Source of the DNA: Plantibacter flavus | GTDB taxonomy: Bacteria > Actinomycetota > Actinomycetes > Actinomycetales > Microbacteriaceae | Length of the DNA stretch: 64,000 bases | Assembly (NCBI RefSeq): GCF_900177615.1 | Contig: NZ_FXAP01000002.1 | Span: 1-64,000, forward strand | Direction: 5' to 3' | In this document: positions 33,563 through 42,527 of the stretch, piece by piece | Layout of the letters: each line of letters begins with the position of its first letter | How positions within the stretch are numbered: position 1 is the first letter of the stretch | Made by a program: the position numbers and the translations under genes | The notes under the pieces: model-generated | The model's database searches: none | Seen by the model: only the letters and a program-made list of their open reading frames with translations | Told to the model about the DNA's origin: nothing

Positions 33563-34069
33563 ATGACCCTGCCCTTCCCGACCTCGCCAGATGACGTGCC
33601 GCAGCGGCGACCGCTCCGCGCGGCGCTCGCGGACGCCGTGCTGCAGGACTTCCTCGACGATCTCCCGGTTCCTCTGCGACCGACCGACCTCGCAACCCGG
33701 CTCCTCTACCCGCGCTGGCAGGTCTACTCCGACATCCACGAGGGCAGACTCATCGCCGAACGGGTCCGGAACAACAAACGGTTGTTGAAGATCGACGTCG
33801 AGCGGAACCGGGCGTGGATCGCTCGCGGGCTCGCCACCCGTCGGGCTCGCGCCGGGTCCACCGTGGGCGCGGCGGGGCCCGAGTCGCCCGTCTCGGTCGT
33901 CATCGTCGACCCAGAGGCCCTCGAGCAGCTGAACGCCCTCACGGCGACCGGCTTGAGCGTACGGGAGGCGGTCGAGCTCGCACTCACCGCCCTCGGCTCG
34001 CGCGAAGCGGCCACCGCCGCCACCGTGCCCGACATCGACTCGCGTGGCCGACAGGTGCGGGCGGGCTGA
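33563..34069 (+). CDS. Unrecognised 168-aa protein with possible HTH
   Basis: N-terminal region LRPTDLATRLLYPRWQVYSD, then RLLKIDVERNRAWIARGLA, looks like a small helix-turn-helix. The C-terminus (DPEALEQLNALTATGLSVREAVELAL) resembles ribbon-helix-helix-like tails. The start at 33563 was chosen because upstream in-frame sequence has no gene-like character. Function unknown. Confidence 0.55.
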   Translation: MTLPFPTSPDDVPQRRPLRAALADAVLQDFLDDLPVPLRPTDLATRLLYPRWQVYSDIHEGRLIAERVRNNKRLLKIDVERNRAWIARGLATRRARAGSTVGAAGPESPVSVVIVDPEALEQLNALTATGLSVREAVELALTALGSREAATAATVPDIDSRGRQVRAG

Positions 34070-34170
34070 CCGGTCCTGGCAGGCTGACCCAGCGCAAGCT
34101 CGTCAGATCGACGTGCGCATCGCGACTCGAGCCAGTCGACTCCACGTGAGGCGTGGTGATGCGATCGCCG

Positions 34171-34365
34171 TCAACGGCCGCCGAGCACGAGGACGACGAT
34201 GAAGCCCACGACGAGGACGACGGCCGCGACGAGGATGACGGTCGCGATGATCCCGATGCCGACCGTGGGGAGCTGGTCGGCGGACGAGCGACGACGCGCA
34301 CCGCTGTCTCGTCGTGGTCTCACGTGCGGTCCCCCATGCTGATTCCCTTGGCTCTGCGTCGGCAT
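34171..34365 (-). CDS. Small single-span membrane protein
   Basis: A 64-residue protein. A basic, disordered N-terminus (HVRPRRDSGARRRSS) precedes one strongly hydrophobic helix (VGIGIIATVILVAAVVLVVGFIVVLVLGG). Start ATG 34365 is assumed. It lies upstream of, and divergent from, the two-component genes. Confidence 0.5.
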   Translation of the reverse strand: MPTQSQGNQHGGPHVRPRRDSGARRRSSADQLPTVGIGIIATVILVAAVVLVVGFIVVLVLGGR

Positions 34366-34548
34366 CCTGGACCCCGACGCGCCGGGCAGCGTCAACCGCC
34401 CCGGTCGACCCAGTATCGACGGCGCGGCGATCCGTCCACATCCTGCTGCGGGCTGTTCCACCCCCGCCACCTGGCGGGTTCAGTCTCCCGGCCGTCGCCG
34501 CCCGGTTCCCGGGACTCGTAGGGTGAGAGGCGAGCTGAGGAGGACACC

Positions 34549-35205
34549 GTGATCGGAGTGGCCATCGTCGACGACGAGGCGTTGGTACGGTCCGGATTCG
34601 AACTCATCCTGGGTGCCGTCGAGGACATCGAGGTCGTCGCCTCGGTCGACGGGATCGACGCCGTGGAGGCGATCCGCGCGAGCCGTCCCGACGTGGTCCT
34701 CTTGGACGTCCGCATGCCCGGGCGCAACGGGCTCGACATCCTCGACGAACTGCAGACCTGGGACGACCCGCCCGTCGTCGCGATCCTGACCACCTTCGAC
34801 TCCGACGACTACATCGCCCGCGCCCTCCGCAGCGGCGCCGCGGGGTTCCTCGTGAAGGACACGGACCCGGAGCAGCTCCCCATGCTGCTCCGGTCCCTCT
34901 CCGCAGGCGGCATCGTGCTCTCCCCGCAGGTGTCCCGGACGCTCGTCGGCGGATTCGCCCGCACCGCCGACCGCGAGGCGGCGAAGCGACTGTCCGGGCT
35001 GACCGGCCGCGAACAGGACGTGCTCGCGGCGCTCCGGACCGGCGCGTCCAACACCGAGATCGGTGAGACGCTGCACCTCAGTCGCGCGACCGTGAAGGAC
35101 CACGTGAGTGCGATCCTCGGCAAGCTCGAGGTGACGACCCGACTCGAAGCCGCCATCATCGCCGAGCGTGCCGGGGTCCGTGGCGACGAGGCGGCCCCGC
35201 GGTGA
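34549..35205 (+). CDS. NarL/LuxR-type response regulator
   Basis: A 218-residue regulator. The receiver domain has D53 as phosphorylation site (VVLLDVRMPG) and a conserved Lys in FLVKDTD; the C-terminal LuxR HTH is LTGREQDVLAALRTGASNTEIGETLHL. GTG 34549 has GAGGAGG upstream. It is coupled by a GTGA overlap to the histidine kinase behind it. Confidence 0.9.
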   Translation: MIGVAIVDDEALVRSGFELILGAVEDIEVVASVDGIDAVEAIRASRPDVVLLDVRMPGRNGLDILDELQTWDDPPVVAILTTFDSDDYIARALRSGAAGFLVKDTDPEQLPMLLRSLSAGGIVLSPQVSRTLVGGFARTADREAAKRLSGLTGREQDVLAALRTGASNTEIGETLHLSRATVKDHVSAILGKLEVTTRLEAAIIAERAGVRGDEAAPR

Positions 35206-36284
35206 AGCCGCGCTCCCGGCTCTGGTCGGTCCTCCTCGAACTCGCCCTCATCGCGGCGGCGGCCGTCGAGAGCCTGACGACGCTCGAGTGGGCGACGCCC
35301 TGGGAGTCCGGCCTGGCGATCGCCGCTGCCGTCGGCCTCGTCTTCCGGCGACGCTGGCCGTGGCTGTCGCTCCTCCTCGCCGTGCCGGCCTTCACCCTCA
35401 ACCTCGCCACCCTGGCCGGGTTGGCGGCATTGTTCTCCGTCGCGGTGCGGGAACGGCGACGGTGGCGGCTCGTCACGACGGGCGCCGTGGTGTTCGTCCT
35501 CGCCGCGGTGCCGTGGTGGGGGTGGACGTCGCCCAATTACACGATCCTGTCCATCGTGTACGCCGCGCTCTACGCGGCGGCACCGATCACCTTCGGGCTG
35601 CTCGTCCGCACCCGCCGCGAACTGTTCGACCGCGTCCGCGACCTTGAACAGATCCGACGCAGCGAGCGGGCGCGCATCGCCTCCGACGTCCTCGTCGAGG
35701 AGCGCACGCGCATCGCCCGGGAGATGCACGACGTCGTCTCCCACCAGGTCAGTCTGATCGCCGTCCAGGCCGGCGCGATCCAGGTGCAGACCGAGGAACC
35801 CGGGACGAAGCGGATGGCGGTGACGATCCGGTCGCTCGCGTCGCGCACACTCGACGAGCTGCGGGACATGGTGACGCTGCTGCGCGCGGAGACCGGTCAT
35901 GCGCCGCTGGCCCCCCAACCGACGGTCGACGACCTCGATCGGTTGATCGCGGACAGCGGCATCGCCGTCACCTCCGCCATCGAGTTGCCGGACGGACTCC
36001 CCGCACCCGTGCAGCGTGCGATCTACCGGACGGTGCAGGAGGGGCTGACGAACGCGCGCAAGCATGCGCCGGGGGCCGCGGTCGACGTCCGCGCCGAAGC
36101 CTCCGCCGACGAGGTCACCGTGGTCATCCGGAACGCCCGCCCCGCGCGGTCGTCGGACAGCTCGTGGTTGTCCGCGGGCCACGGCCTCGTCGGCTTGAGC
36201 GAACGCGCCGAACTCCTGAACGGGTCCCTCCTCACCGAGGACGCGCCGACCCGGTTCACCCTGACGTTCCGCGTGCCCTACTGA
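35202..36284 (+). CDS. NarL-type sensor histidine kinase
   Basis: A 360-residue kinase. Four to five N-terminal membrane helices (about 10-140) with little extracellular loop suggest intramembrane sensing. The HisKA_3 domain has the phospho-acceptor in EMHDVVSHQVSL, and the HATPase domain has QEGLTNARKHAPG and GHGLVGLSER. It pairs with the regulator at 34549. The signal and targets are not visible. Confidence 0.9.
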   Translation: MKPRSRLWSVLLELALIAAAAVESLTTLEWATPWESGLAIAAAVGLVFRRRWPWLSLLLAVPAFTLNLATLAGLAALFSVAVRERRRWRLVTTGAVVFVLAAVPWWGWTSPNYTILSIVYAALYAAAPITFGLLVRTRRELFDRVRDLEQIRRSERARIASDVLVEERTRIAREMHDVVSHQVSLIAVQAGAIQVQTEEPGTKRMAVTIRSLASRTLDELRDMVTLLRAETGHAPLAPQPTVDDLDRLIADSGIAVTSAIELPDGLPAPVQRAIYRTVQEGLTNARKHAPGAAVDVRAEASADEVTVVIRNARPARSSDSSWLSAGHGLVGLSERAELLNGSLLTEDAPTRFTLTFRVPY

Positions 36285-36327
36285 GGCTCAGGGTCACTGA
36301 GGCTCAGGGTCACTGAGGCTCAGGGTC
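36280..36327. repeat. Three tandem 16-bp repeats spanning two convergent stop codons
   Basis: Unit ACTGAGGCTCAGGGTC at 36280, 36296 and 36312. The first copy contains the kinase TGA (36282-36284) and the third supplies the TGA of the convergent NIPSNAP gene (36320-36322). Each unit contains the palindrome CTGAGGCTCAG. Confidence 0.85.
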
Positions 36328-36646
36328 GCAGTTCCGCCTCGTCTCCGAAGAGCGGTGTCTGGAACCGACGCTCGAAGCGCACGATGCAGCCGGTACCCCG
36401 CACGAGCTCGTAGGCCTCGATGCACTCCGGGTCCGTCGCCGCGGCGATGCGGTACTGCTCGTACGCGGCGAGCGACGGGAAGCTGAACAGCGCGAACGCC
36501 TCGTCGTTGTCGCCCTCCGCGGGGAGGAAGTAGCCGTGGTGGTCGCCGCCGAGCCGGTTCACGAGGCGGATCCAGCGCCGCCCGTACTCGGTGAAGGTGT
36601 CGAGCTGCTCGGGGTCGATCTGGTAGCGGAGGTGGATGGTGATCAT
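36320..36646 (-). CDS. NIPSNAP-family protein
   Basis: A 108-residue ferredoxin-like alpha/beta-barrel protein: MITIHLRYQIDPEQLDTFTEYGRRWI, then HHGYFLPAEGDNDEAFALFSFPSLAAYEQYR. This is the NIPSNAP/dimeric-barrel pattern. Function in bacteria is not established. Start 36646 is just inside the divergent intergenic region. Confidence 0.75.
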   Translation of the reverse strand: MITIHLRYQIDPEQLDTFTEYGRRWIRLVNRLGGDHHGYFLPAEGDNDEAFALFSFPSLAAYEQYRIAAATDPECIEAYELVRGTGCIVRFERRFQTPLFGDEAELRP

Positions 36647-36752
36647 GGGTCCAGTCTGGCCGTCCGCACGACGAGCGCCGTCATAGGGGGCCGCGGGCGT
36701 CACCGGCCACTTACGCTGGAAACCCGTCCCCACACCCCGGAAGGTGGTCGAG

Positions 36753-37412
36753 ATGTCCTCCGAATACGACGACGCCGCCGCGAACGGGCTCGCCCGCGCC
36801 CTCCGCGTGCCGGCCTCTTCAGACCGGCTCCAGGCCGCGCTCGCCGCGGGCACCACCCCGAAGACCGCCTACATCGAGGTCCTCGTCGACCGCTGCACCG
36901 TGGAGCCCGACTTCTTCGTGCGCGACATGCTCACCTGGGCACTCGTGCGGCACGACCCCGAAGTGACCGTCCCTCGCCTGATGGAGGAACTCGGGTCGGT
37001 CTTCCCGCAGGCACGCAGTCAGGCGCTGCACACCCTCTCGAAGACCGGAGACCCCCGCACCTGGTCGGCCATCACCCTGGCACTGCTGGAGGACGAGGAG
37101 GATCAGGTCGCCCGTGCCGCCTGGCGCACCGCCGCAGGGGTCGTCCCGGAGCGGGAGGCGTCGGCGCTCGCCGAGCTGCTCGCGAGGCAGTTCGGCCGCG
37201 GCGACCGCGAGGTGCAGCTCAGCCTCACCCGCGCGTTCGCCACGATCGGCGAGCCCTCGATCGAACCCGTCGAAGAAGCGGCCGCATCCGAGGTGTTCGA
37301 GCGCGAGGCCCGCGCGCACGCTCGCGCGACCGCCCGGATCCTCCACGACCCCGAACTGGACTTCGACGAGGCGATGCAGGAGGCCCAGCACGCGCTCCGC
37401 CAGGGTGACTGA
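36753..37412 (+). CDS. HEAT-repeat protein
   Basis: A 219-residue helical solenoid with repeated pairs (VRDMLTWALVRHDPEVTVPRL, ARSQALHTLSKTGDPRTW, VQLSLTRAFATIGEPSIEPV), i.e. HEAT/PBS-lyase-type repeats. Probably a protein-interaction scaffold. ATG 36753 with GGAAGG upstream; GTG 36744 is possible. Confidence 0.75.
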   Translation: MSSEYDDAAANGLARALRVPASSDRLQAALAAGTTPKTAYIEVLVDRCTVEPDFFVRDMLTWALVRHDPEVTVPRLMEELGSVFPQARSQALHTLSKTGDPRTWSAITLALLEDEEDQVARAAWRTAAGVVPEREASALAELLARQFGRGDREVQLSLTRAFATIGEPSIEPVEEAAASEVFEREARAHARATARILHDPELDFDEAMQEAQHALRQGD

Positions 37413-37451
37413 CGAAACGGGTGCGCGCCGGACGCCTCCGCGCCGACCGCC

Positions 37452-38768
37452 TCAGCTGAGCCGGGCCGTGCGGAGCGTCGCCGTCGCGCTGTGCGCCGCC
37501 ATCCCCTCCGAATCGGAGATGACCTGCACCGCGTCGGCGAGCTCGGGCGTCGCCGCCTCGGCGATCCGCTGGTAGGTGAGCGGCTTCAGGAACCTCGACA
37601 CCGACAGCCCGGCACTGTGCTTGGCGCCGCCGGCGGTCGGGAGCACGTGGTTCGTGCCGGCCATGCCCTTGTCCGAGTACGCCACGGTGCTCCACGCGCC
37701 GAGGAAGATCGACCCGTAGTTGAGCAACCGCTCGTGGTACCAGGCGTCGTCCGCCGTGATGACCTCGAGGTGCTCCGGGGCGAGGTCGTCCATGAGCGCC
37801 GCGGCGGTCTCGCGGTCGTCGGCCACGGTGACGGAGCCGTAGTCGCGCCAGGCCGGCCCGCAGATCGACTCGGTCGAGAGCGTCGGGAGCTGGCGTTCGA
37901 CCTCGGCGATGACCGCGCGGCCGAGCTGCTCCGACGTCGTCACGAGCGCGGCCGGCGAGTTCGGTCCGTGCTCGGCCTGGCCGAGCAGGTCCGCGGCCAC
38001 CAGGATCGGGTCCGCGGTCTCGTCCGCGAGGACGGCCACCTCGGACGGACCGGCGAGGAGGTCGATCGCGACCGTGCCGAACAGCTGCCGCTTGGCCTCG
38101 GCGACGAAGGCGTTGCCCGCACCGACGAGCATGTCGATCGGCAGCTCGCCGAGCAGACCGTAGGCCATGGCGGCGAGCGCCTGGACACCGCCGAGGACGA
38201 AGACGCGGTCGACGCCGGATACGTGCGCGGCGTAGACGACGGCGTCGTTGGCGCCGCCGTTCGGCTGCGGCGGGGTGCAGGCGATGACCGTCGGCACACC
38301 GGCCTGCTTGGCGACACCGACCGTCATGAATGCGCTCGCGGTGAGCGGGAAGCGACCGGCCGGGAGGTAGGCACCCACGCGGGAGACGGGCACGTACTTC
38401 ACGCCCGTGACGAGTCCGGGGACGAGCTCGGTCTCGAAGTCCTGCAGGTGGGAGCGCTGTTCCTGGGCGAAGGCCCGGGTGCGCTCGCCGCCGAGGTCGA
38501 TGGCGGCGCGGAGGTCGGCGGGGAGGCGGTCGCCACTGGTCGCGATCTGCTCGGCGGTCAGTTCGACGTCGCCGCCCTCGTACCGGTCGAGGCGTCGCGC
38601 GGCGTCGAGCACGGCGTCCATGCCGCGTCGTTCGATGTCGAGGAGCATCGCGGAGACGGTCTCGATGACGGCCGGGTCGCGCTGCGCCGGAGGGGCGTCG
38701 ACGAGCGGGGTCTTGAGGTGACGGAAGGAGCCGTCGAGGGACTGGAGCACGGGAGGGCTGAATCGCAT
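37452..38768 (-). CDS. Histidinol-dehydrogenase-family enzyme outside a his operon
   Basis: A 438-residue HisD-family NAD-dependent dehydrogenase: VSRVGAYLPAGRFPLTASAF, VGAGNAFVAEAKRQLFG, LAGPSEVAVLADETADP, AEHGPNSPAALVT, DDLAPEHLEVI and MAGTNHVLPT. Metal-binding His/Asp positions and the APEHL catalytic His are present. No other his gene is nearby. It follows a LysR gene and a nitrilase-family gene on the same strand, divergent from an NCS1 permease, so it may serve a catabolic pathway (as HpsN does for sulfonates) rather than histidine synthesis. ATG 38768 was chosen. Confidence 0.8.
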   Translation of the reverse strand: MRFSPPVLQSLDGSFRHLKTPLVDAPPAQRDPAVIETVSAMLLDIERRGMDAVLDAARRLDRYEGGDVELTAEQIATSGDRLPADLRAAIDLGGERTRAFAQEQRSHLQDFETELVPGLVTGVKYVPVSRVGAYLPAGRFPLTASAFMTVGVAKQAGVPTVIACTPPQPNGGANDAVVYAAHVSGVDRVFVLGGVQALAAMAYGLLGELPIDMLVGAGNAFVAEAKRQLFGTVAIDLLAGPSEVAVLADETADPILVAADLLGQAEHGPNSPAALVTTSEQLGRAVIAEVERQLPTLSTESICGPAWRDYGSVTVADDRETAAALMDDLAPEHLEVITADDAWYHERLLNYGSIFLGAWSTVAYSDKGMAGTNHVLPTAGGAKHSAGLSVSRFLKPLTYQRIAEAATPELADAVQVISDSEGMAAHSATATLRTARLS

Positions 38769-38862
38769 GCTGCGAGCGTACGAACGCGGCGCGGGGGCGA
38801 CAACGGGGGACGTACCTGCGCGAGCCATCGGGTCACCCGATACGCCGGTCCGCGGGCGACGC

Positions 38863-39795
38863 TCAGCGCCTCGGGGTGGTCGCGATCACCTGGTCGGGTT
38901 CGGCCGCGGCGAGCAGGGTGTGCTCGGCGAGCTCGGCGATCCGCGCGGTGGCCGGCGACAGGTAGGCGCCCTCGCGCTGCACGAGCGCGATCGTGTCGTA
39001 GAGCGGCTCGGCGAAGGGGGTGAGCGTCAGCTGCTCCGGGAACCCGCCGGTCCGGGCGACCGTGCCGGACACGATGGTGTCCGCGGCCCCGGTCGCCGCG
39101 AGGCTCAGGGCGGTCTCCACGTGCTCGACCTCGACGGCCGGTTCGATCGACCGTCCCTGCAGGCGGGCGCGCTCCAGCAGTTGGAGCCGCGTGGGGTCCC
39201 GCCACCCGGCGTAGGCGTCGTAGAGCACGAGCTTGGCGTCCGCGAACTCGTCGATCCCGACCGGGCCCGCGGCGGGATCCCTGGTGGTGGAGGCGAAGAA
39301 GACCTCGTCGCGGAAGAGGGGCCGGATGGCGAGGCCGGCCACGGGCACCGGGAGGACGACGAGCCCGGCCTCGATCTCGCCGCTCGCCACGGAGTCCGCG
39401 ACGAGTGCCGAGTTCAGCCCCACGAGTCGTACGCGCACGTTGGGGTAGCGCTGGTGGAAGCGCTGCACGAGGTCGGACAGCTCGTAGTAGGCGGCGTTGC
39501 GCAGGACGCCGAAGGTGCACACGCCGCCGTCGAGGGAGGTGATCGCGGACAGCGCGTCGAGTCCGCCGTCGATGGCGGCGACCGCGCGTCTGGCATGCTC
39601 GCGCAGCTCCTCGGCGGCCGCCGTCGGGACGAGCCGGCGCGCACCGCGGGCGAACAGCTGCAGGCCGATCTCGCGTTCGAGGCGGCTGACGAGCTCCGAC
39701 ACGGAGGCCTGGCTGCTGTCGAGCTCGGCGGCTGCGGCGGTGAAGGAGCCGCTCTCGTAGGCGGCGAGGAAGGCGCGGAGTTGCGCGAGGGTCAT
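38863..39795 (-). CDS. LysR-family transcriptional regulator
   Basis: A 310-residue LTTR. The N-terminal HTH is MTLAQLRAFLAAYESGSFTA through SSQASVSELVSRLEREIG, and the C-terminal periplasmic-binding-like effector domain runs from about residue 90. It lies 4 bp after the nitrilase-family gene and 94 bp before the HisD-like gene, within the putative catabolic cluster it probably controls. Confidence 0.85.
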   Translation of the reverse strand: MTLAQLRAFLAAYESGSFTAAAAELDSSQASVSELVSRLEREIGLQLFARGARRLVPTAAAEELREHARRAVAAIDGGLDALSAITSLDGGVCTFGVLRNAAYYELSDLVQRFHQRYPNVRVRLVGLNSALVADSVASGEIEAGLVVLPVPVAGLAIRPLFRDEVFFASTTRDPAAGPVGIDEFADAKLVLYDAYAGWRDPTRLQLLERARLQGRSIEPAVEVEHVETALSLAATGAADTIVSGTVARTGGFPEQLTLTPFAEPLYDTIALVQREGAYLSPATARIAELAEHTLLAAAEPDQVIATTPRR

Positions 39796-39799
39796 GCGG

Positions 39800-40678
39800 T
39801 CAGCCTAGCGAGGAGCGCTCTCCCGTCACTGCGCCGTACAGCTCGGGCCGCCGGTCGGCGAGCACATCGTTGCGCGGACCGATCCGGGTCGCTCCCCGGT
39901 CGATCCGGACGGTCGCGTCCACCCGTCCCCGCGCGTCCTTCCCACCGACGGGCCACCCGTCGGCCGGGATGATCGTGGTGCCCTCGGTCCAGGGGTTGCC
40001 GGCCTCGGTGCCGGAGCGGTCGCAGCACACGATCGGGATCGCGGACGCGCGCGCCGCCGCCATCGCCTGGACGACCTCGGGCGCTCGCTCGCCATCGGGC
40101 CGCTCGACCAGCGGCCAGTTCGTCGGGACGACGAGGAGGTCCGCGCCCCGGAGCGCCAGCCCCCGCGGCACCTCCGGGAACTCGAGGTCGTAGCAGACGA
40201 GGACGCCGAGCCTGCCGAGCGGCGTCTCGACCACCGGCTGCGTCTCGCGACCCGCCACGAAGACGGACTGCTCCTCGTCCCACAGGTGCACCTTCCGGTA
40301 GACACCGAGCACACCCGAGGTGCCGAGGACCAGGGCGCTGTTGCGGATCTCATCGCCGTCCAGCTCGCAGAACCCGACGACCACCACGGCGTCCTCGGGG
40401 AGCAGCGACGCCCACTCGGTGAACACCGACGCGTCGCTCGGGAGCGCGACGGCGCGAGCCGCCTCAGGGTTACCCAGGTAGTAGCCGCTCGTCGCGAGTT
40501 CGGGCAGCACGAGCAGCTGCACCCCGTCGGCTACGGCGTCCCGGATGGCCGCCTCGATCGTGCGCAGGTTGCCGTCGAGGTCGCCCAGGACGGGGGCGAG
40601 TTCCTGGGCGCGGACCTGGATGCTGCGCTCGTCGGGGTCGCTGTGGTCGGTGGCCCCCGTGGGGTCGGTGCTGGTCAT
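39800..40678 (-). CDS. Carbon-nitrogen hydrolase (nitrilase superfamily)
   Basis: A 292-residue enzyme with the full Glu-Lys-Cys triad: E60 (LVLPELATSGY), K129 (YRKVHLW) and C162 (VCYDLEFPE). Members hydrolyse amides, ureido compounds or nitriles. The neighbouring NCS1 permease (186 bp away, divergent) imports nucleobase- or hydantoin-like compounds, so a ureido or amide substrate from their breakdown is plausible. It begins the minus-strand run with the LysR and HisD-like genes. Confidence 0.85.
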   Translation of the reverse strand: MTSTDPTGATDHSDPDERSIQVRAQELAPVLGDLDGNLRTIEAAIRDAVADGVQLLVLPELATSGYYLGNPEAARAVALPSDASVFTEWASLLPEDAVVVVGFCELDGDEIRNSALVLGTSGVLGVYRKVHLWDEEQSVFVAGRETQPVVETPLGRLGVLVCYDLEFPEVPRGLALRGADLLVVPTNWPLVERPDGERAPEVVQAMAAARASAIPIVCCDRSGTEAGNPWTEGTTIIPADGWPVGGKDARGRVDATVRIDRGATRIGPRNDVLADRRPELYGAVTGERSSLG

Positions 40679-40864
40679 CCAGCGATCATACGAAGCCCTC
40701 GCGGACGGGACCATCGTGTTCCCCGATGGCTGGGATCGGGGCATGGCCGATTGTGCCGGTCCGTGGCCTGCGGATACCGTCGTCGGCACGAGCGAGTCCC
40801 CGACCCGAGGCAGACCCCCGCTGCCCGCCGCGCTCCTCGACCGCCCGAGCCCTGGAGGCCAGCC

Positions 40865-42358
40865 ATGGCGACACCCGCCGCCCCCTCGTCCACGCCCGGT
40901 TCCGCTCCCGGAGCGGGTGACGCCCAGCCGTCCCTCGTCGAATCCCGCTCCATCGACTGGGTGCCGCTCAATGAGCGTCACGGTCGCCCGCGCTCGCTGT
41001 TCTCGCTCTGGTTCATGTCGAACGCGCAGGTCACGACCCTCGCGACCGGCATGCTCGGCGCGGCGCTCGGTGCGAACCTCGCGACGTCCCTCCTCGCGAT
41101 CGTCCTCGGCGTGGCCGTCGGCACCGTGTTCACTGCCTTCCACTCGGCGCAGGGGCCGCAGCTGGGACTCCCGCAGATGATCCAGTCGCGCGCCCAGTTC
41201 GGCTATCGCGGCGTCGTCCTCATCTGCGCGATCGTCGTCTTCAGCCTCGTGGGCTTCAACATGTTCAACCAGATGCTCGGTGCGGACGTCCTCACCATGA
41301 CGACCGGTGTCGACGCCGGTGCGGGTTGGTACGTGCTCATCAGCGGTGTCGCCGTCCTCCTCGCGATCTTCGGGTACTCCTGGATCCACCGGACGCAGTC
41401 CTGGCTCACCGCGCTGTTCCTCATCACCTTCGGGCTGTTCACCGTCGTCGTCCCCTTCGTCGTCCCGCTCCCGGCCGATGCGCTGTCGCTCGCGAACTTC
41501 AGCTGGGTGGCGTTCCTGGTGCAGTTCGGTGGCGCCGCGGCCTACGCGCTCGGTTGGGCACCGTACGTCTCCGACTACTCGCGCTACCTCCCGCCGCAGA
41601 CGAACCCCGGGCGGGCCCTCTTCTACACCTACGGCGGCGTGTTCGTCGGTGCGGTCTGGTTGATGGGGCTCGGCGCGTTCGTCGCCAGTGCGTTCCAGGG
41701 CGCCGACCCGCTCGAAGGGGTGCGTGACGCCGCGGACGCCATCCTGCCCGGCTCCGGCACCTGGCTGCTCGTGGCAGCGCTGCCCGGACTCATCAGCGTC
41801 ATCACGGTCAACATCTACGCGGCGTCGATCGAGACGATCACGATCATCGACTCCATCCGACCGGTCCGGCCGACACGCACGCTGCGGGTCGTCACGTGTC
41901 TCGCGATCGCCACGGCCGCCGTCATCGGCTCCTTGCTCAGCACCGGCGAGTTCCTCGCGAACTTCAGCAGCTTCCTCGTCGTCCTCCTCTACGTCCTCGT
42001 GCCGTGGACGTCGATCAACCTCGTCGACTACTACCTCGTGCGGAAGGGCCACTACGTGGTCCGCGACATCTTCACCCCGAACGGCGTCTACAGCGCCTGG
42101 GGCTGGCGTGGCCTCCTCGCCTACGCGATCGGCATCGTCGCGATGATCCCGTTCGTCGTCACGGTGTGGTTCACCGGCCCGATCGCGCAGGCGCTCGGCG
42201 GCGCCGATCTCGCCCTGTTCATCGGTCTCGCCGCGTCCGCGATCGCGTACGTCCTCCTCTCCCGGTCGCTCGACCTGGGTCGGGAGCGGGCCGCGGCCGA
42301 ACGCGACGTCACCGAGACGGGTCACCAGGCGGTCGCCTTCACGTCCCGGCGTCGCTGA
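40865..42358 (+). CDS. NCS1-family nucleobase/hydantoin-type permease
   Basis: A 497-residue, 12-helix transporter with NCS1 signatures: SLWFMSNAQVTTLATGML, GPQLGLPQMIQSRAQFGYRG, YVSDYSRYLPP. The family imports cytosine, purines, allantoin or hydantoins with Na+ or H+. The start at 40865 has CTGGAGG upstream. It is divergent from the nitrilase-family gene. Its last codons (TSRRR) are encoded by the first unit of the 17-bp repeat array. Confidence 0.85.
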   Translation: MATPAAPSSTPGSAPGAGDAQPSLVESRSIDWVPLNERHGRPRSLFSLWFMSNAQVTTLATGMLGAALGANLATSLLAIVLGVAVGTVFTAFHSAQGPQLGLPQMIQSRAQFGYRGVVLICAIVVFSLVGFNMFNQMLGADVLTMTTGVDAGAGWYVLISGVAVLLAIFGYSWIHRTQSWLTALFLITFGLFTVVVPFVVPLPADALSLANFSWVAFLVQFGGAAAYALGWAPYVSDYSRYLPPQTNPGRALFYTYGGVFVGAVWLMGLGAFVASAFQGADPLEGVRDAADAILPGSGTWLLVAALPGLISVITVNIYAASIETITIIDSIRPVRPTRTLRVVTCLAIATAAVIGSLLSTGEFLANFSSFLVVLLYVLVPWTSINLVDYYLVRKGHYVVRDIFTPNGVYSAWGWRGLLAYAIGIVAMIPFVVTVWFTGPIAQALGGADLALFIGLAASAIAYVLLSRSLDLGRERAAAERDVTETGHQAVAFTSRRR

Positions 42359-42475
42359 CGTCCCGGCGTCGCTGACGTCCCGGCGTCGCTCACGTCCCGG
42401 CGTCGCTGACGTCCCGGCGTCGCTCACGTCCCGGCGTCGCTGACGTCCCGGCGTCGCTGACGTCCCGGCGTCGCT
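42340..42475. repeat. Eight tandem 17-bp repeats
   Basis: Unit (G/C)ACGTCCCGGCGTCGCT repeated eight times without spacers from 42340. Only the first base varies (C in copies 1, 4 and 6 by my count). The first unit is inside the permease coding sequence. This is a tandem array, not a CRISPR: no spacers. Confidence 0.9.
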
Positions 42476-42527
42476 GAACGTCGGCCGCCGTCCGGTCGCA
42501 GGACGCCACGCGATTACACTCGACGAC

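Noticed and set aside
42340-42475. Possible CRISPR array
   Set aside because: Units are contiguous with no spacers, and no cas genes are present. The same holds for the 21-bp array at 32778-32882.
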